Assembly: GCF_032854445.1 (NCBI RefSeq)
Contig: NC_088302.1
Location: 14,005,338 to 14,069,337, forward strand
From: Liolophura sinensis
Taxonomy: Eukaryota > Mollusca > Polyplacophora > Chitonida > Chitonidae
Direction of reading: 5' to 3'
DNA length: 64,000 nucleotides
Part shown: positions 1 to 12,279 of the stretch, one piece after another
How the letters are laid out: each line of letters opens with the position of its first letter
How positions within the stretch are numbered: the stretch's first letter is position 1
Position numbers and translations under genes: made by a program
Notes under the pieces: model-generated
Database searches by the model: none
What the model was told of the DNA's origin: nothing
The model's input: the letters and a program-made list of their open reading frames with translations, nothing else

Positions 1-887
1 TGAACATTTAGACATTAACTGCTCTGCTTCGAGATTCACTAATATATAGTAATGAGAATGTGAAAGGAAAGAAAATATAATATATAGCATAAAAAACATC
101 ATGGAGAGGAAACCAGAGCAGCAGCGATAGTCTCATAGTTAGCAGATGAAGCCTTTTTGCCAATTTGCCTGAGTAATGTGTTAATTCTCAAGCTCTCTGT
201 TTAAATTCCCACATATATTGCAGTGGCTCAGACATCCTAAATCACCAAGGCCAATGATAATGACTTTCCTTTACAATATGCAGCACAGAGGCCTTACGTT
301 GCCCACTTTCAAACAATTTGCCATCCATATAACAGGTTTCACTTTACAATGTGTGAATTTTTTAGTGTTCTAAATTTTATCGCTCTTTAATTCAGCAACA
401 TATTTTTGATACACGTATAAATATGATGCACCTTTATAATCAACAAGCTCTAATGTGGACTTTTGCCGTCAAAGTGAATGTGGGGCTAGATCTGGCCCCG
501 AGATCAAGAAGCGATCTGAGACATAAGTTAAAATTTTAATCATTAAATTTGGTATGTTCCGTTTGGTATCTTAGCTGGAATTGGTTGTGCAAATACATAC
601 ACAAAATACACGTTGTCGAGTAATATTTTGACCTCGTTACATTAGAAATAACAAAGAACAATTTTAAAAGTTGTTTAAAATTTTGACTTAAGTCTAAGAT
701 TGCGTCATGGTCTCGGGGCTCGTCACAGGTAAGCTCGCTGCGTCCATCAGACTGATGACTAAATGAGACCGACTGCTGGAATCAGCTTCTTGCTGCTTCG
801 GCTACTGCTTTAGGTAATGAGTTTTGTCAGGTATCTGGCGTATGTCGATGTTTAGTCCACCCATAAACAAAAATATCAACGTTAAAT
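1..887. other. Non-coding stretch, no gene recognised
   Basis: AT-rich sequence with no convincing open reading frame, exon or RNA gene. The only structure I noticed is a 20 bp string at 718-737 containing a splice-donor-like CACAG/GTAAGC core. It recurs exactly at 2195-2214. Confidence 0.6.
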
Positions 888-991
888 ATATTTATTTATT
901 TATTTCACTGGTGTTTTACGCTGTCCTCAAGAATATTGCATTTATAAGACTGTGGTGAGCATTATGGTGAGGAGAAACCGGGGGTTACCCA
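888..991 (-). repeat. SINE family A, 3' fragment
   Basis: A TTTATTTATTT run is followed by the family A 3' body (GGTGTTTTACGC, TCAAGAATATT, AGCATTATGGTGAG). It reads from the A-rich tail on the left into the body, so the element lies on the minus strand. The tRNA-like 5' half is missing and the copy is diverged, so it is probably old. Confidence 0.75.
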
Positions 992-2770
992 CTACAATCG
1001 GGTAAGAGGTAAGGTTAAGTATACATCAGATATTCTTGAGACGCTGTTAAGTAAGAACCAATCAATTAATCAAAAGAAATACTGTATCACCTGATCAGAC
1101 ATGATTGGGAACACCTATATGTCAAAGATCTGAAAAATCAGCTACATGTGTAGGCCTACCAAGGTATTGACACCATTCTTTGCTTCATCGATCTCTTATA
1201 TCCACGCCTGTGATATGTTCGTTTGCACACTGCATCTAAATTTATGTGTAACCGTTCATTATGCACAGAAATGTGAAAGGCAAAGGCTTCCTTTGGTAAT
1301 AAATGTAAAAGTGTACATTATTAAGCACAGCTTATCTGACAAAGGTTTCTGTCTTCCATTAATCTTGGCATTGTTCCTGGTCCCTTGTCTCTTATTAACA
1401 GCTCTCCTCTTCCGGCACTGTGTTCTAGAGGGAATTTGAAGGAGGAGAAGGCTTGTGAGATGTGACCCATGTGGATTGTGATGCGTTACCTCTGATGTGC
1501 CACAGACTACCAAAATCTTTCTCATGTCCTTGTTACAAATATGAGGCTTTCTTGTTTACATTTCTCATGGAATTTGTTTATAGAACTGCATAAATCTAAC
1601 TGAATGTCGCGTGCAGACTGTTCCGATGTTACGTCTTACTAAGACCTGTATCTAGGCGACAGAGGTTTCCTGTCAGGTCGCCTTTACGACAACTGCGATA
1701 TAATTTCAATTCTGATGTAGTTTTTCTTTTTCTTTTCCAGCTATCACTGATTGTAATTTTCGGGCAGTCTGCATACTAGTCACATTTATGGCACTATCCA
1801 TATTATTAAAGAGAGTAAGTCAATTAGTGGATACTGTACATAGTAAAATACCGAATGGTCCTGCGTGCTGCATGTACTTTCCCTGCTTTGTGGCATTTTT
1901 ATCAACATCATAAGGTGACTTCAGAAACTAGTAAGTCAAGAATATTCTGTGAAACGCCTTCTATGAGCTGTATATTCATTGTGTTTCGACAAAGATCGTT
2001 ATGTACTTTATATATATATACTAATTATAGCACAGCTATAATAGTTTTGTGTTGGGACAGTGTACTACTAAACCAACGCATGTAGATTTTCTCATTGGTT
2101 TTGTTCTAAATTAAAAGTTATCTCCCCTTTTTTCACAATTTTCTCCCATTATCAAATGTATTTACACTGTATGACCCAATTTGTTAATGCACGCGCTCGT
2201 CACAGGTAAGCTCGTGCTGCCATTGAAATATTTACCGATAGCCTCGTGGCGGTGTTATAGTCTTTTGGGATCCTTTTCTGTTTGGACGTGAACCGAGAAG
2301 AACGTATGTGCATGCTGCAAAAAAATTTCCGTAATTTTGTATTTTTTCCATGCGTTTTAACTCGCCTATTTTTTTCGTCTCCGCCTTTGCGGGTTATAAT
2401 TGTTGTAACATATATTCATAATATATATAATGAATTCATAACATATTTTAGTTTAATATCTTAATCTCAATAAATTTGTAATTTGTACTAAATGCCCTTA
2501 TAACACAATTCTGCCCATTTCGTGGTCTATCTGTTACTAGCCACCCTTAGGCCTTTGACCAGCTCTGTTCCTTGCATAAATGAACAGTTGCAATCAAAGC
2601 ACAACTGAGATAGCATCTTTCATTCATTATTAAAAACTTTTAAATGCTTCTCTCTGCATTGATCCGCTGTTTTTCACTCCATATACCTTTTGTAGTTCTT
2701 TGGCGGTTTGTGTAAAACGTTTTACTAGAAACTAATTTTGTGACTATTGTCCCGGATCTTCCATTCTGTT
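992..2770. other. Non-coding stretch, no gene recognised
   Basis: Short overlapping open frames occur on both strands around 1146-1525, but they show no domain, no splice context and no conserved-looking composition. A second copy of the 20 bp donor-like string lies at 2195-2214. A short segment at 2575-2612 (GAACAGTTGCAATCAA) recurs at 54898-54935, so it belongs to some dispersed repeat. Confidence 0.55.
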
Positions 2771-2962
2771 TGAGTGAGTGAGTGAGGAGTTAATGCTTGG
2801 GGTTTAACGTTGTGCTCAACTGATACTGATACGGTCAAACAGTCGTTGCTCTATACCTTTCAACGCCAAGCTTAGGTGTGACTCGAACGAGGATTGATCC
2901 TGGATGTACCGCTCTGGAAGTGGACGCTCTACCAACTGTGCTATCCGGGCAGGTTCCATCCT
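2771..2962 (-). repeat. tRNA-derived SINE, family B, internally deleted
   Basis: The left end is a GAGTGAGTGAGTG tail followed by CTTGGGGTTTAACGTTGTGC, the RC of a (CACT)n-tailed 3' end. The right end read on the minus strand is tRNA-like: an A-box match (TAGCACAGTTGG) in a GTAGAGCG context and a B-box match (GTTCGAGTC). This fits a pol III-driven SINE with a tRNA-related head. It is shorter than I would expect because the middle appears deleted. Related 3' ends occur at 16015-16122 and 47498-47640. It resembles a tRNA-headed SINE common in bivalve genomes, but that match is from memory. Confidence 0.75.
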
Positions 2963-5571
2963 GGCTGATGTCTGGTATACGAATGTTGTTTTTCACGCCT
3001 AGATTCACTATCATGTTGCACCTGAGACACCTGAGATTGATCGTTTTGAAGCTGATACAATTTACATTGCTAAACTAAATGAAAGAACATTTAGTTAACT
3101 CGCCTTAACTAAAAAAAAACGTTTATATTCTAAACATTTTTAGAACCTTCCTTGCGGTTTTTTGCCGGCATAATCGTGGGGTGTTAATTTAGTTTGCCTG
3201 TAAATTAATCCGTCTTTATTTCACATATACAGACTTTATATTTACATATGTAGTTGTTTTCTGATGAGCGCTGTTGTGAACGTTGTCTTCCGAACAATGA
3301 ACTGGAGTATCGATTATGACCATGGTAAGAATGTCATTCACCACGTGTACATGCATTTCCTTTCGATTCTTAAAGATTTCTTCAAGAAGAGTCTAAAAGC
3401 ATAGTAAAACTTACCCGTCAATGGCTTTTTACTACAACGAGGTACATGTATGCATACATTGACTTACTTTCATCCGGTATTAGATTTTCAGGGATGGGAA
3501 AATATAATTTTTCAGAAGACGTTTGCGTTTTCCGAAGTTCGAAAATATGTAGGGTTCCCTGTGAGTAAACTGTGTTTTTGCTTTACGTACGTATTTATTA
3601 AAGGCGCGGACATTAAAAATGCATCAAATTTCGCTCCTGCGTGTGTAATAGCTGTTTTACTGATGCGCCTTTCAGTTAAAATGTTTGTCCAGACAGCCGA
3701 TATCTATAACTTCAGGTCACGTTTTCATATTGTGGCCCGGTAGAGTATGAATGAAACGTGAGACAGTCCTCCACTATGCTGTACTGATTTGTATCATGCA
3801 GAAAGCTGAACACAAAATGTCTCTTTTACACATCACTTAATATCGCACTACAATACAGTTGTTTCATTACCCATGCCGCCTTAACCCTTCACTTAATATC
3901 TCTCTGCGATAGAGTTGTTTTTATTACTTATTCATGCATGAGATAAAGCGGTTTTCATTCCTTGTTTATTTTATATCATCGAGAACAATGCAAACTATAG
4001 GTTGATGCGGATTTGGTAGAAATCTCGGGTCATTAAACTTTGAAGCAGTGACCTGCTAGTTCACGTCAAAGTGAGAGGGTCACTGATTTTCATGAAGTTT
4101 GGGATGATTTATTGCTAGTTGATTCGCAGTCACGAACTATGGGAGTCGGTAACCCGAAGTTCTGTGAATCGTTCACCCCGTAGTTCTGAAAATCTTCATA
4201 TGTCTCTAAAAGGCAACTTTCCAAATCCAGGTAATGAGATGGGTACGCTTTGAATTACAAGATATCAGCCATTGGAAAATTTGGACGAAACGACCAAGCC
4301 ATTTTTCTAAAATGACTTCTAGATTAGTTCTGGACGTCTTAGTTAACCCACACAATTTGACAATACTTCCCAATTCTCTCTATTCGTGACATTCAGTTCA
4401 AGAGACTAAATCTTCAACGTTTCCCAGTTACGATCAAGGCAGGAATCCGCACAATTCCAGTCGTACTAGTCAGTTATTTACACTTGATATCGTGTGTGCA
4501 CTTTGTAACCTTAGAGGCAAAATAAGATGAAGTATAAATCAGACGAAAAAGGCTGTCAGGCTGTCCAGGAAAATGCTTTATTTTCTTAGAATCTATGCAA
4601 CCGAGTAAAAAAGTTTAAATACTGTGGTGACCCAGAGGGTATCATTGACGGCACATCCATATGTTTTGCTTAGAATGGCTCGTTTCAAGGTCCATTCGGC
4701 AAATGCATTCATTTATCTATACATATATACATTTACGTACCATACACTAGTACCAATCTGATCAGAAAAGACCACCGTAGAATCCAAAGTTTCAAATGCT
4801 TTTACCGGGTGGAAAAGATTCCAGCAGAAAAATAATAACCCTAACTATTTTTGTTCACAATGTTAGGTTATCTTTCATCTGACACATTCTTCACATTAAT
4901 GTTTTCTTTCCCATTAAATGACGATTGTCACAGTGAGCTCAATTCAATCATAGCCGTGCAAGTCATGGATTTATTTTTCCGTATACTTATCTATTTGATC
5001 GACGTTTTATGCGGTACCCAAAAATATTTCACTTAATACACGATGTCAGGCAGTTTTATAGATCGACAAATCGATGGGTACGAAGTATAACACAAGCCCT
5101 TGTCACCTGACTGACAAACTTTCACTCAGGTGACCACTATTGCTCAAATGTAAAAGATCTCTAATTATCTGGCTATAATGAAGACCCTGTAAATGGCGGA
5201 CACGATTGTTGTCTATCTCTTGTTGCCATCAAGGCCCCATATCAGGACAATGGTAGAGGGGGATCTCAGTAATGGAACATCGGAAGCTGGATTGACGGGG
5301 GATGGGTGTGGTGTAGATTGAATTTCAGTTATAATAGGAAAAAATCGTCAAGGTCATGCAACCCTTACGTCACATGGGAGCCTCATATACTCTGTGATGT
5401 TCCACATTTTTATAAATTGGCATATTATACATTTTTCGATAGGCTTTCTTAATTGACAGTTCGCCGTTGGCACTAACTGAGTGCGAGTGAATAAATCTTA
5501 ATGCGACAACGTGGAAAACAATTGTAAATTGCTACGTAATTATACAAAAGCTTTCTGTTAATAAATTGCAA
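2963..5571. other. Non-coding stretch, no gene recognised
   Basis: No supported exon or RNA gene. The one local structure is a two-copy imperfect direct repeat at 3829-3945, listed separately. Short open frames at 3450-3743 and 4851-5036 have no recognisable features. Confidence 0.55.
3829..3945. repeat. Two-copy imperfect tandem duplication (about 60 bp unit)
   Basis: Two adjacent segments share the order TCACTTAATATC, then ACAGTTGTTT or AGAGTTGTTT, then ATTAC and CATG. The copies start near 3829 and 3889. They are diverged by substitutions and small indels. Confidence 0.6.
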
Positions 5572-5690
5572 TTAACATCACTGCACCTTTTTACCTAATT
5601 CTGCTTAGGCTAAGATTCAACGGGGCGTTAAATCTGTTATATGTCAGCATTTACATAAACAGGATAAACTTTAAAGTGAACATAAAGCCA
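5572..5690 (+). repeat. Dispersed repeat MT, fragment
   Basis: Contains the markers ATTAACATCACTGCA, ACCTAATTCTGCTTAGG and GCATTTACATAAACAG in that order. The same markers occur at 14183-14405 and 55382-55780. MT is a working label; I do not recognise the family. Confidence 0.6.
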
Positions 5691-6857
5691 GCCACTGAAT
5701 CTGAATTAATTAATGAAGTAGTATTCCAGAAATGTTCGAAAAATATTTTAAAATTCTACACCGGTTATCAACAAAATAGATAGCAAACAATCGTCAGAAC
5801 CTAGCCACTCATTTGGTGACGCCATTTTGCCATGTTATAGCTATGTTGAGTGACGTCACAAAACCTCGGAACTCTCCCGTACCATCGGTATCAAACAATG
5901 TGACAATGAGAAAATACCACCAAAAGCACCTGGTACCCAACCAAAGAGTGTCAGCTCTGTTCCGTGTTCAAAGGGCCTATGTTTCTTTTAGCTTGGCGCT
6001 CGGTCAGGATGATGTTGGTGGACACAAACGTCGTGTTTTAGCACTTCAGCTCGTTCTTGTCTCGCATGGGTGTAAGCATTAGGTCTAGCTGCCTGTGGCG
6101 ACATGAAGGAATTTACCGAACATAGCAGGGCCTTCTTTTTTATAACAAAGTTTTTCATTCGGATTTTGGAAAGATATTTTCGTAATAAAAATGACATTGC
6201 TATTAAGGAAAACCAAAGTCACAATATTTTTCTTCAAACACTGACACTCCCGAGGCGGTTTTCTTGCCAGCTCACTCTGAAAAGTTACTGCAGTATCCTG
6301 CCTAACAGGTGTGCATAGTGACACAGGCAGCTGTTATCATTTCCCTACCCATAAATGTGTAGTCCAAAATGCACCAGTTTAACACGTAAGCTAATCGCAA
6401 AATCAAATTTATTGCATCGATATCTGTCTATCCACTATAAGCAACCACTCTGACAATCGAGAGCTAATAGGTTTCTTGAAGTGACAGCCAATTATAACCT
6501 GACGCTCTCAGCGCTAGTGATAGGCCAAGTTCATGACGGCTTCTGCAATATGGCTACTCGGGGTGAATTGTCCGTCAGTGCCATATCCTCAATACTGAAC
6601 TTCATCTTCTCGACTTTCAAAACCTTATAGAATTTTTTACATATTTTTCTGTAGTAACTGTGTCCTATATCGTTTGTTCTATGCATATATGGTGGCAGAC
6701 TTTATGCTCGCTTTAACTGATGCTAAAGCAATAGCGCAGCCCTCTCTGGTTAATCTGTTGCATTTTTCTTCAAATGTTCATATGCTGAAATCAACAACTT
6801 AGCCCTCTCTTTAAGTACCCATTGCTGTCACTAATTGATTTTTATGCTTAATAACGG
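5691..6857. other. Non-coding stretch, no gene recognised
   Basis: Several overlapping open frames of 70-90 codons occur on both strands between 5813 and 6324. None has a recognisable motif. Their mutual overlap suggests chance openness. Confidence 0.55.
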
Positions 6858-7190
6858 TATTAGGACCGGTGGCCTAATAGTTATAGTGTCCGCCTCGATG
6901 TCAGGTGACGCCAGGATTAAAACCCGAGTCGCGTCATACCAAAGACTTTAAAAATGGTACTTGCTGCTGCTTCGCATGGCGCTCAGCACTGAGAGGCTAG
7001 AGCAAGGAAACACGATTGGTTGGCACGGTATCAGTATAATGTGGCTGTGTAAGGTGTCATGTCTGGTGTCTTCGGCATAATACTTTAGTAGCGACAGCAG
7101 TTTGTCGGCATGGACTGTGTCACAGGAAGACACAACATATCTACACACACCTAGTAGTTTCTCGTCGTCACAGGACTGAAAAATTGTCAA
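6858..7190 (+). repeat. tRNA-derived SINE-like element, family C
   Basis: The head has an A-box-like TGGCCTAATAGTT about 12 bp in and a degenerate B-box-like GATTAAAACCCGAGTC about 45 bp further on. That spacing suits a tRNA-like pol III promoter. The body includes TCATGTCTGGTGTCTTCGGC and later CACAGGAAGACA, and both are echoed at 23160-23290. The 3' boundary is uncertain. No target-site duplication was found. Confidence 0.55.
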
Positions 7191-7835
7191 TTACCACGTT
7201 AAACATAGTTATTGTTATCCGTTTTTATGAATAAATTATATTTTGATGTTTACACATTATATACATGTACAACATACATGTACAATTCTCCTTTCATCAT
7301 GCGAAATGTTCTCGGCAATGTGCAGAGGCGCCAATGAGATTTTCATGTTGCAATGTAACACCATTCCGTAAAATTAAAACGACAGTCAAACTAAATAAAA
7401 AAGGCGTTCTTATCAAATGATTTGTGGATGTGTTCATTGAGTGTATTGGAAACTATTGCTTTCAAGAATCTAGAATTTCTGCATAAAATATATCTGTTAT
7501 ATCTTTAACTCGGCACAAAAAAATTGTAAATAATCATGTCTGGTAGGACGTCAATTAAAATTTCCCTTCAGTGCTTACCTGTCGTTCTCAGGTGGGAAAT
7601 AAAACACGGGTAGCAGGAACAAAAAATGAAATAGCAGAACCGTTACATAAAATTTTAAGATGACCTTGAAGAGCGAAAGCAAAAACTCATATTGTAAATG
7701 GAATGGATGATAAGTTAAGCTTGATAAACTGGAGATTTAAGCGTAATACATACATGTACTGTTTTGCGTAACCTACATGTAAGCTACAAGGTTAATACAG
7801 CTCAAAAGCTTGATACTCATTTCTTCTAGATGTGA

Positions 7836-7900
7836 CCCGGTCGCAAGTTCAAATCATGCTGGCTTCCTCTCCGGTCGTTCGCGGGAATGTCGAGCAGCAT
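7836..7900 (+). repeat. SINE family A, internal fragment
   Basis: Carries the tRNA/body junction of family A: GTTCAAATCATGCTGGCTTC, then CTCTCCGGTCGTTCGCGGGA. Both the 5' head and the 3' tail are missing or strongly diverged. Confidence 0.65.
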
Positions 7901-7937
7901 GTAAAGCACGAATCATATAAATACATAGATCAAATGT

Positions 7938-8260
7938 GACCATTGACCTTATAGGTTCGGGCCAGAATGCCCAAATGTATTACATGTATTGCTAATTTTT
8001 TTCTGTTTTGGTGACCATCTTTGCGGAGGATGTTTTTTAAATGTCCCAGGTAATAGGAACTTTCGAGCTCTCAAGCCTGAAGACGATTTTATATTTAACT
8101 GCACACAACAAATTCAGAAAATTTTGTTCACCATTTCGTGTAGTTTATGGTCAGCGATAACAGAAAACATTACAGCGTCCATTTCATTGGATAAGCTGTC
8201 GGATCTGACCAATCAGATCCTGATAAGAATCAGATTTGAAATTGTGGATAGGTTATGGTA
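7938..8260 (+). repeat. Diverged dispersed repeat, copy 1
   Basis: Begins with CATTGACCTTATAGGTTCGG and ends with ATTTGAAATT, preceded by a GTCCATTTCATTGGATAAGC segment. The same landmarks in the same order occur at 9364-9650. The middle is only loosely similar. No coding content is recognised. Confidence 0.5.
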
Positions 8261-8959
8261 TTTGGGAAAGTATAAAAATGTTACACTCGATACTACTTTA
8301 TGAAAATAAAATCTTATTATGGTCAAACCATACATGTAAAGAAAAAAACCAGTGTTTAACACGCAGGTCTTTGAGTCGTTGTAACACGGAAGTGGTTCCC
8401 TCAACATTTTGCTTAACTAGAGGTTGTAGACGGTCACTTGTCCACCAGTGTAGTGGCAAATCCTTTGGTGATGTACATGCTTGAGCGGCATATTCGTTAA
8501 ATAGTTTAGTGGTCAACGAATGCGAGACTGTGCAAATGGCTATACCAGAGCCGTTAACCACTTACTATCACAAACGCCTCGTGACCAGAAGTCCACATAT
8601 GCAATAAAAATGGTTTATTATACACAGTCTCTGATGAAACATTTCAAATCTTTTCCTTTGGTTTGAAAGTTCGACATTGACGAATCAAAGGTTTGTGGAT
8701 TTAACTGACTGCCATATATTATAAGTGAAAAATTAAAAAAGCTAATAAACATCCCAAATTACATGCAGTGTTGGGAAATAGACAGACTTCGCCTCGAAAA
8801 AGAGCGATAAAGAGTCTTAAGTTATTTAACTGGACGCCACTCCAAAGAAACAAATATACTTCGTGAAATGATTTGATTGAATCAAAATTAATTTATTTAA
8901 TTAAACGGTCATTCTTGTTTCATTCATATTGCTCAATATTCCAAATTTAATTAGAATTT

Positions 8960-9150
8960 ATTGTGAGAACCTCGACTCAGCTTGAGCCATGGTGCCAGTG
9001 GATGTCTGAGCTTTTATCATTTAAACATTTACATAAAACCCTACCTGAGGTATACTGACAAGAGGTCAGATTTTATCCCTTTAATACCTTCACCACTTGT
9101 CAACTATCACACCGTGATCGCTTCTCTGTTTTTTTTTCTTTGTGTTATAG
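8960..9150 (+). repeat. Dispersed repeat MT, fragment
   Basis: Includes GAGCCATGG, AACATTTACATAAA, CCTACCTGAGGTA and CAACTATCACACCGTG in the MT order. It is diverged, with the segment between the last two markers rearranged relative to the 14 kb copy. Confidence 0.55.
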
Positions 9151-9363
9151 GCTTTATGTTTCCTGTATATGTATATATTTGTTGTCCATGGGCGAGGAAT
9201 AAATGACTTGAACCATGACAAAGGAGAACACCTACACAATATTTGCGTAATACTTCATGGTTACCCTGAATAACTAAACTCATATTTTACAAGGAATGAA
9301 CAAAAAAAGATGGAGAATGTTCCCCGAGAAAGAATAAGACTGTCAGTGCCTGATTTATGCTCC

Positions 9364-9650
9364 CATTGACCTTATAGCTTCGGGATAGATCCAGGTGTGC
9401 CTTGAACTGGTCTTTCTGCCTTTTTGTCGTCATTAGGTAACCGGGGCGAAATTTTTACCGACGTAACTATACATTTCTTTTCGGCTGTGTACCACCAGGT
9501 GAGAAAATCTGTGTTAAATAGCAAGCTGTAGGCTGAGATAAATTTAAAGGCAATGAGAAAGAGCAGAACGTCGATTCCACTGGACAAACTGCCCTTGCTT
9601 TTGTATGTAACCAATCACTTAATTTAAAGCATGATGGGAATTAAATTTGA
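9364..9650 (+). repeat. Diverged dispersed repeat, copy 2
   Basis: Partner of 7938-8260. It shares CATTGACCTTATAG.TTCGGG at the start, a GGTAA landmark in the middle, GTC.ATT.CA.TGGA.AA.CTG, and the closing AAATTTGAAATT. It may be an old duplication or two copies of an unrecognised transposon. Confidence 0.5.
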
Positions 9651-9946
9651 AATTACTGAGCATATCTACGCGTCGAGACAGACATTGGTGTTGAGTTCCC
9701 AAAATGACGTTTAACGCTCACAATCCAGAGAAATAAGAAAGTATATAGAGTAAGAAATTAAGACGAAATCATGGAATGAGGAGTGGTCAACAGTTTTTGA
9801 TGTTGTTGAAAAGACGTAAGGTTCTTCCACTGCAAGCCGCAGTCCAGCATAAAGCGGATCTCCTGCGTCGAAAAAGGCGCATTGAGAAAGTAGCCAGGCT
9901 CTCAGATGAGTACACAATCTAACTTCATAAACGAGAATCCTAGAGA

Positions 9947-10312
9947 CTGCTTAGTCTTACCATAGGCTCAGGAGCAGCATCAAATGTTTATTGTTACCAA
10001 GGCCTTACGAGCACCATCAACTACTTACTGTTACAAAGGTCTCACGAGCACCATCAACGGTTTCCTGTTACCAAGGCCTCACCAGTACCATGAACTGCTT
10101 ATTGTTACCATGGCCTCACGGGCACCATCAACTGCTTAGTCTTACCATGGCCTCAATAGCACCATCAACTGCTTATTGTTAAAATGGCCTCAAGAGCACT
10201 ATCAATTGCTTTCTGTTGCCATGGCGTCACGAGCACTATCAACTGCTTATTGTCACCAAGGTCTCACGAGCACCATCAACTGCTTATTTTTACCATGGAA
10301 TCACCAAATCAC
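9947..10312. repeat. Minisatellite, 37 bp unit, about 10 copies
   Basis: Tandem units of about 37 bp share CACCATCAACTGCTTATTGT followed by TACCATGGCCTCACGAG. Copies differ by scattered substitutions, for example ACCAAGG versus ACCATGG. The open frame at 9991-10182 is a product of the repeat, not a gene. Confidence 0.9.
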
Positions 10313-10500
10313 CAAGTCTCCAAATCGTGTGTGACACTAGTTTTCAGGGGAAATCCTTAAATGGTAAGCAAGATGCTAATGTAAAATCTTAGGGTTGCCA
10401 TCTCACCCCATGATGTAGGCTTGATTATATGTTAGCATGTGCATACATGCATTGACTGCGGCGCACTGCAAGAATTTTTCAGTTTCGACTGCTCAGTATA

Positions 10501-10620
10501 TGGGGGGGGGAGGGGGCGTGTAATTTGCTACTGTTTAAGCACTGAACATGAACAGTGAAATCAATACCGTAACTGAGGTAAATTGACAAGTGGCAGGGTC
10601 TTACCGGTTACGTGTGACCT
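10501..10620 (+). repeat. Poly-G tract followed by an MT fragment
   Basis: A G-rich run (ten G, A, five G) at 10502-10517 is followed by GTAATTTGCTACTGTTTAAG, AACTGAGGTAAATTGACAAG and ACCGGTTACGTGTGACC, all MT landmarks. Confidence 0.6.
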
Positions 10621-10904
10621 TTTGACGTCCTCAAGTTACAAAGAAATGGTGATTAAGACGAATGTTTTCCAAACCTTTGGGCAGAAAAGTTGTGGGTTCC
10701 CATATCTGTAATTCACGAAGATCTGTGATAATCCTTTCACTAGCATCTCCCTTGTGTGATGTGCAAACTTCCACACATGTATTACTAGACAGGGATGGTC
10801 TTCAACGATCACACGACTGCGTAAGCGCCCACACGAGACCCATACTGTCATCACGGTATACGAGCAATGAAAGTGAGGAATGTTGAGAATCCTTGTTCAA
10901 GATC

Positions 10905-11057
10905 GGGAGTACTGTAAAACACTAAAGTGGAACATATCGGGAGTACTGTAAAACACTAAAGTGGAACATATCGGGAGTACTGTAAAACACTAAAGTGGAA
11001 CATATCGGGAGTACTGTAAAACACTAAAGTGGAACATATCGGGAATACTGTAAATTA
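10905..11057. repeat. Minisatellite, 34 bp unit, four identical copies plus a partial
   Basis: Units start at 10905, 10939, 10973 and 11007 and are identical. A fifth, truncated unit with one substitution starts at 11041 and ends near 11057. Each unit begins GGGAGTACTGTAAAACACTA. Complete identity implies recent expansion or collapse-prone assembly. Confidence 0.95.
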
Positions 11058-11065
11058 CCATATTT

Positions 11066-11241
11066 CGTCATGAAGGGAATCCGGGCAGAGCCCGGAGGAA
11101 ACCCACGACCATCGATTGCTGGGAGACCTTTCCACATACGGCCAGAGAGGAAGCTAGAATGGGCCGGACTTGAACTTACAGTGACCGCATTGGTAAGAGG
11201 CACTTGGGTCATTGTGTACCTGCTAGGCCACAGAGGTCCCC
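11066..11241 (-). repeat. SINE family A, 3'-truncated copy
   Basis: From the left it reads CGGGCAGAGCCCGGAGGAAA, then GACCATCGATTGCTGGGAGA, then the B-box region (CTTGAACTTACAG on this strand) and a diverged tRNA head ending in AGGCCACAGAGGTCCCC. It is minus-strand and lacks the terminal body and AAATAAA tail. It abuts the 34 bp array. Confidence 0.85.
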
Positions 11242-12082
11242 AATATGCAGTCTAAGATACATCCTAAATTGCATGCAACGAAAGTAAGTCAACTACGTTT
11301 CCTGCGAAAAAGAAGGGTACCTGCCATTACTGTTATCAGGCGCCTCACATCAACTCACGCCTCGCATAAACTGGATTGACAGAAATAGGACGTTAAATGA
11401 TATGATTAGAATTGCCCAACAATGTAGTTTAAATGCTTTTTAATATCCATAAGTGTTTGGTAATGAATTACAAATCCATTCGCTCAATTCAAGGATGTGA
11501 TTATGAATTACAATTTCCTTCTGTCGAGATCGTATTCGACACGGGAGTAGTACTCAGGACAACTATCGGCTAACTCACGGCCAGCTCACGCAGTTCTGAC
11601 AGCTGAATCAAGTTGTTGCTAATGGAGGACCACATTTCACAGCCAATCTCACTTAATTTTTAGAAAATTGGAAAGAAAAGGAAAGCTGGTGTTTCGTCCC
11701 ATGCAGACTGTTTCATTTATGTTGCGCGTTACCATTTATCTCACTCTCAGTCTCATTCTCATTCTCATTCAGTTGCAGCATTACCAGAATGGGTTCACTC
11801 GCTAACTAACCCATTTTAAGCCCGCTAGAATAAAGAAAATAAATTTTGTAACGGCTTGTCTGCTACACCATAAGAGATTTGTTTATTTTTTTTAACTTCC
11901 ACCATGGATACCATGGTTTTACCGGAGTTTGTCCGGCTTTCTGTCTTTTATGCACAGATTTGGATGACATTTCGAATTTCATTCTGTTTTTATCATTTTA
12001 GCTCATCGTTGATAATATACAGATATGTAAGCCACAAAAAGTAAACCAAAATTATTTTCGAGTCATTTTTGTTTTCATGTGC
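11242..12082. other. Non-coding stretch, no gene recognised
   Basis: No supported gene. A short (TCATTC)n-like patch lies near 11743-11772. Confidence 0.55.
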
Positions 12083-12279
12083 CATTTTGTCCCCCTTATG
12101 AGTGATCTACCTACAGGACCAGGTCAGCCCATCGTTATATTGTACCCCTTGTGAGTGGCCTGCCTACAGTTCAAGGCCAGTTCATCGTCGTTTTTTACCC
12201 CTTTGTGAGTGGTCTGCCTACAGGATATGGTTAGTTCATCGTCATTTTGTACCCTTCTGTTAGTGGTCTACCTACAGGA
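12083..12279. repeat. Minisatellite, about 53 bp unit, four diverged copies
   Basis: Units start near 12083, 12137, 12190 and 12242. Each carries a TTTGTACCCC-like block, then GTGAGTGGTCTGCCTACAG, then a GGTCAGTTCATCGT-like block. The last unit stops after CTACAGGA. Confidence 0.85.
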
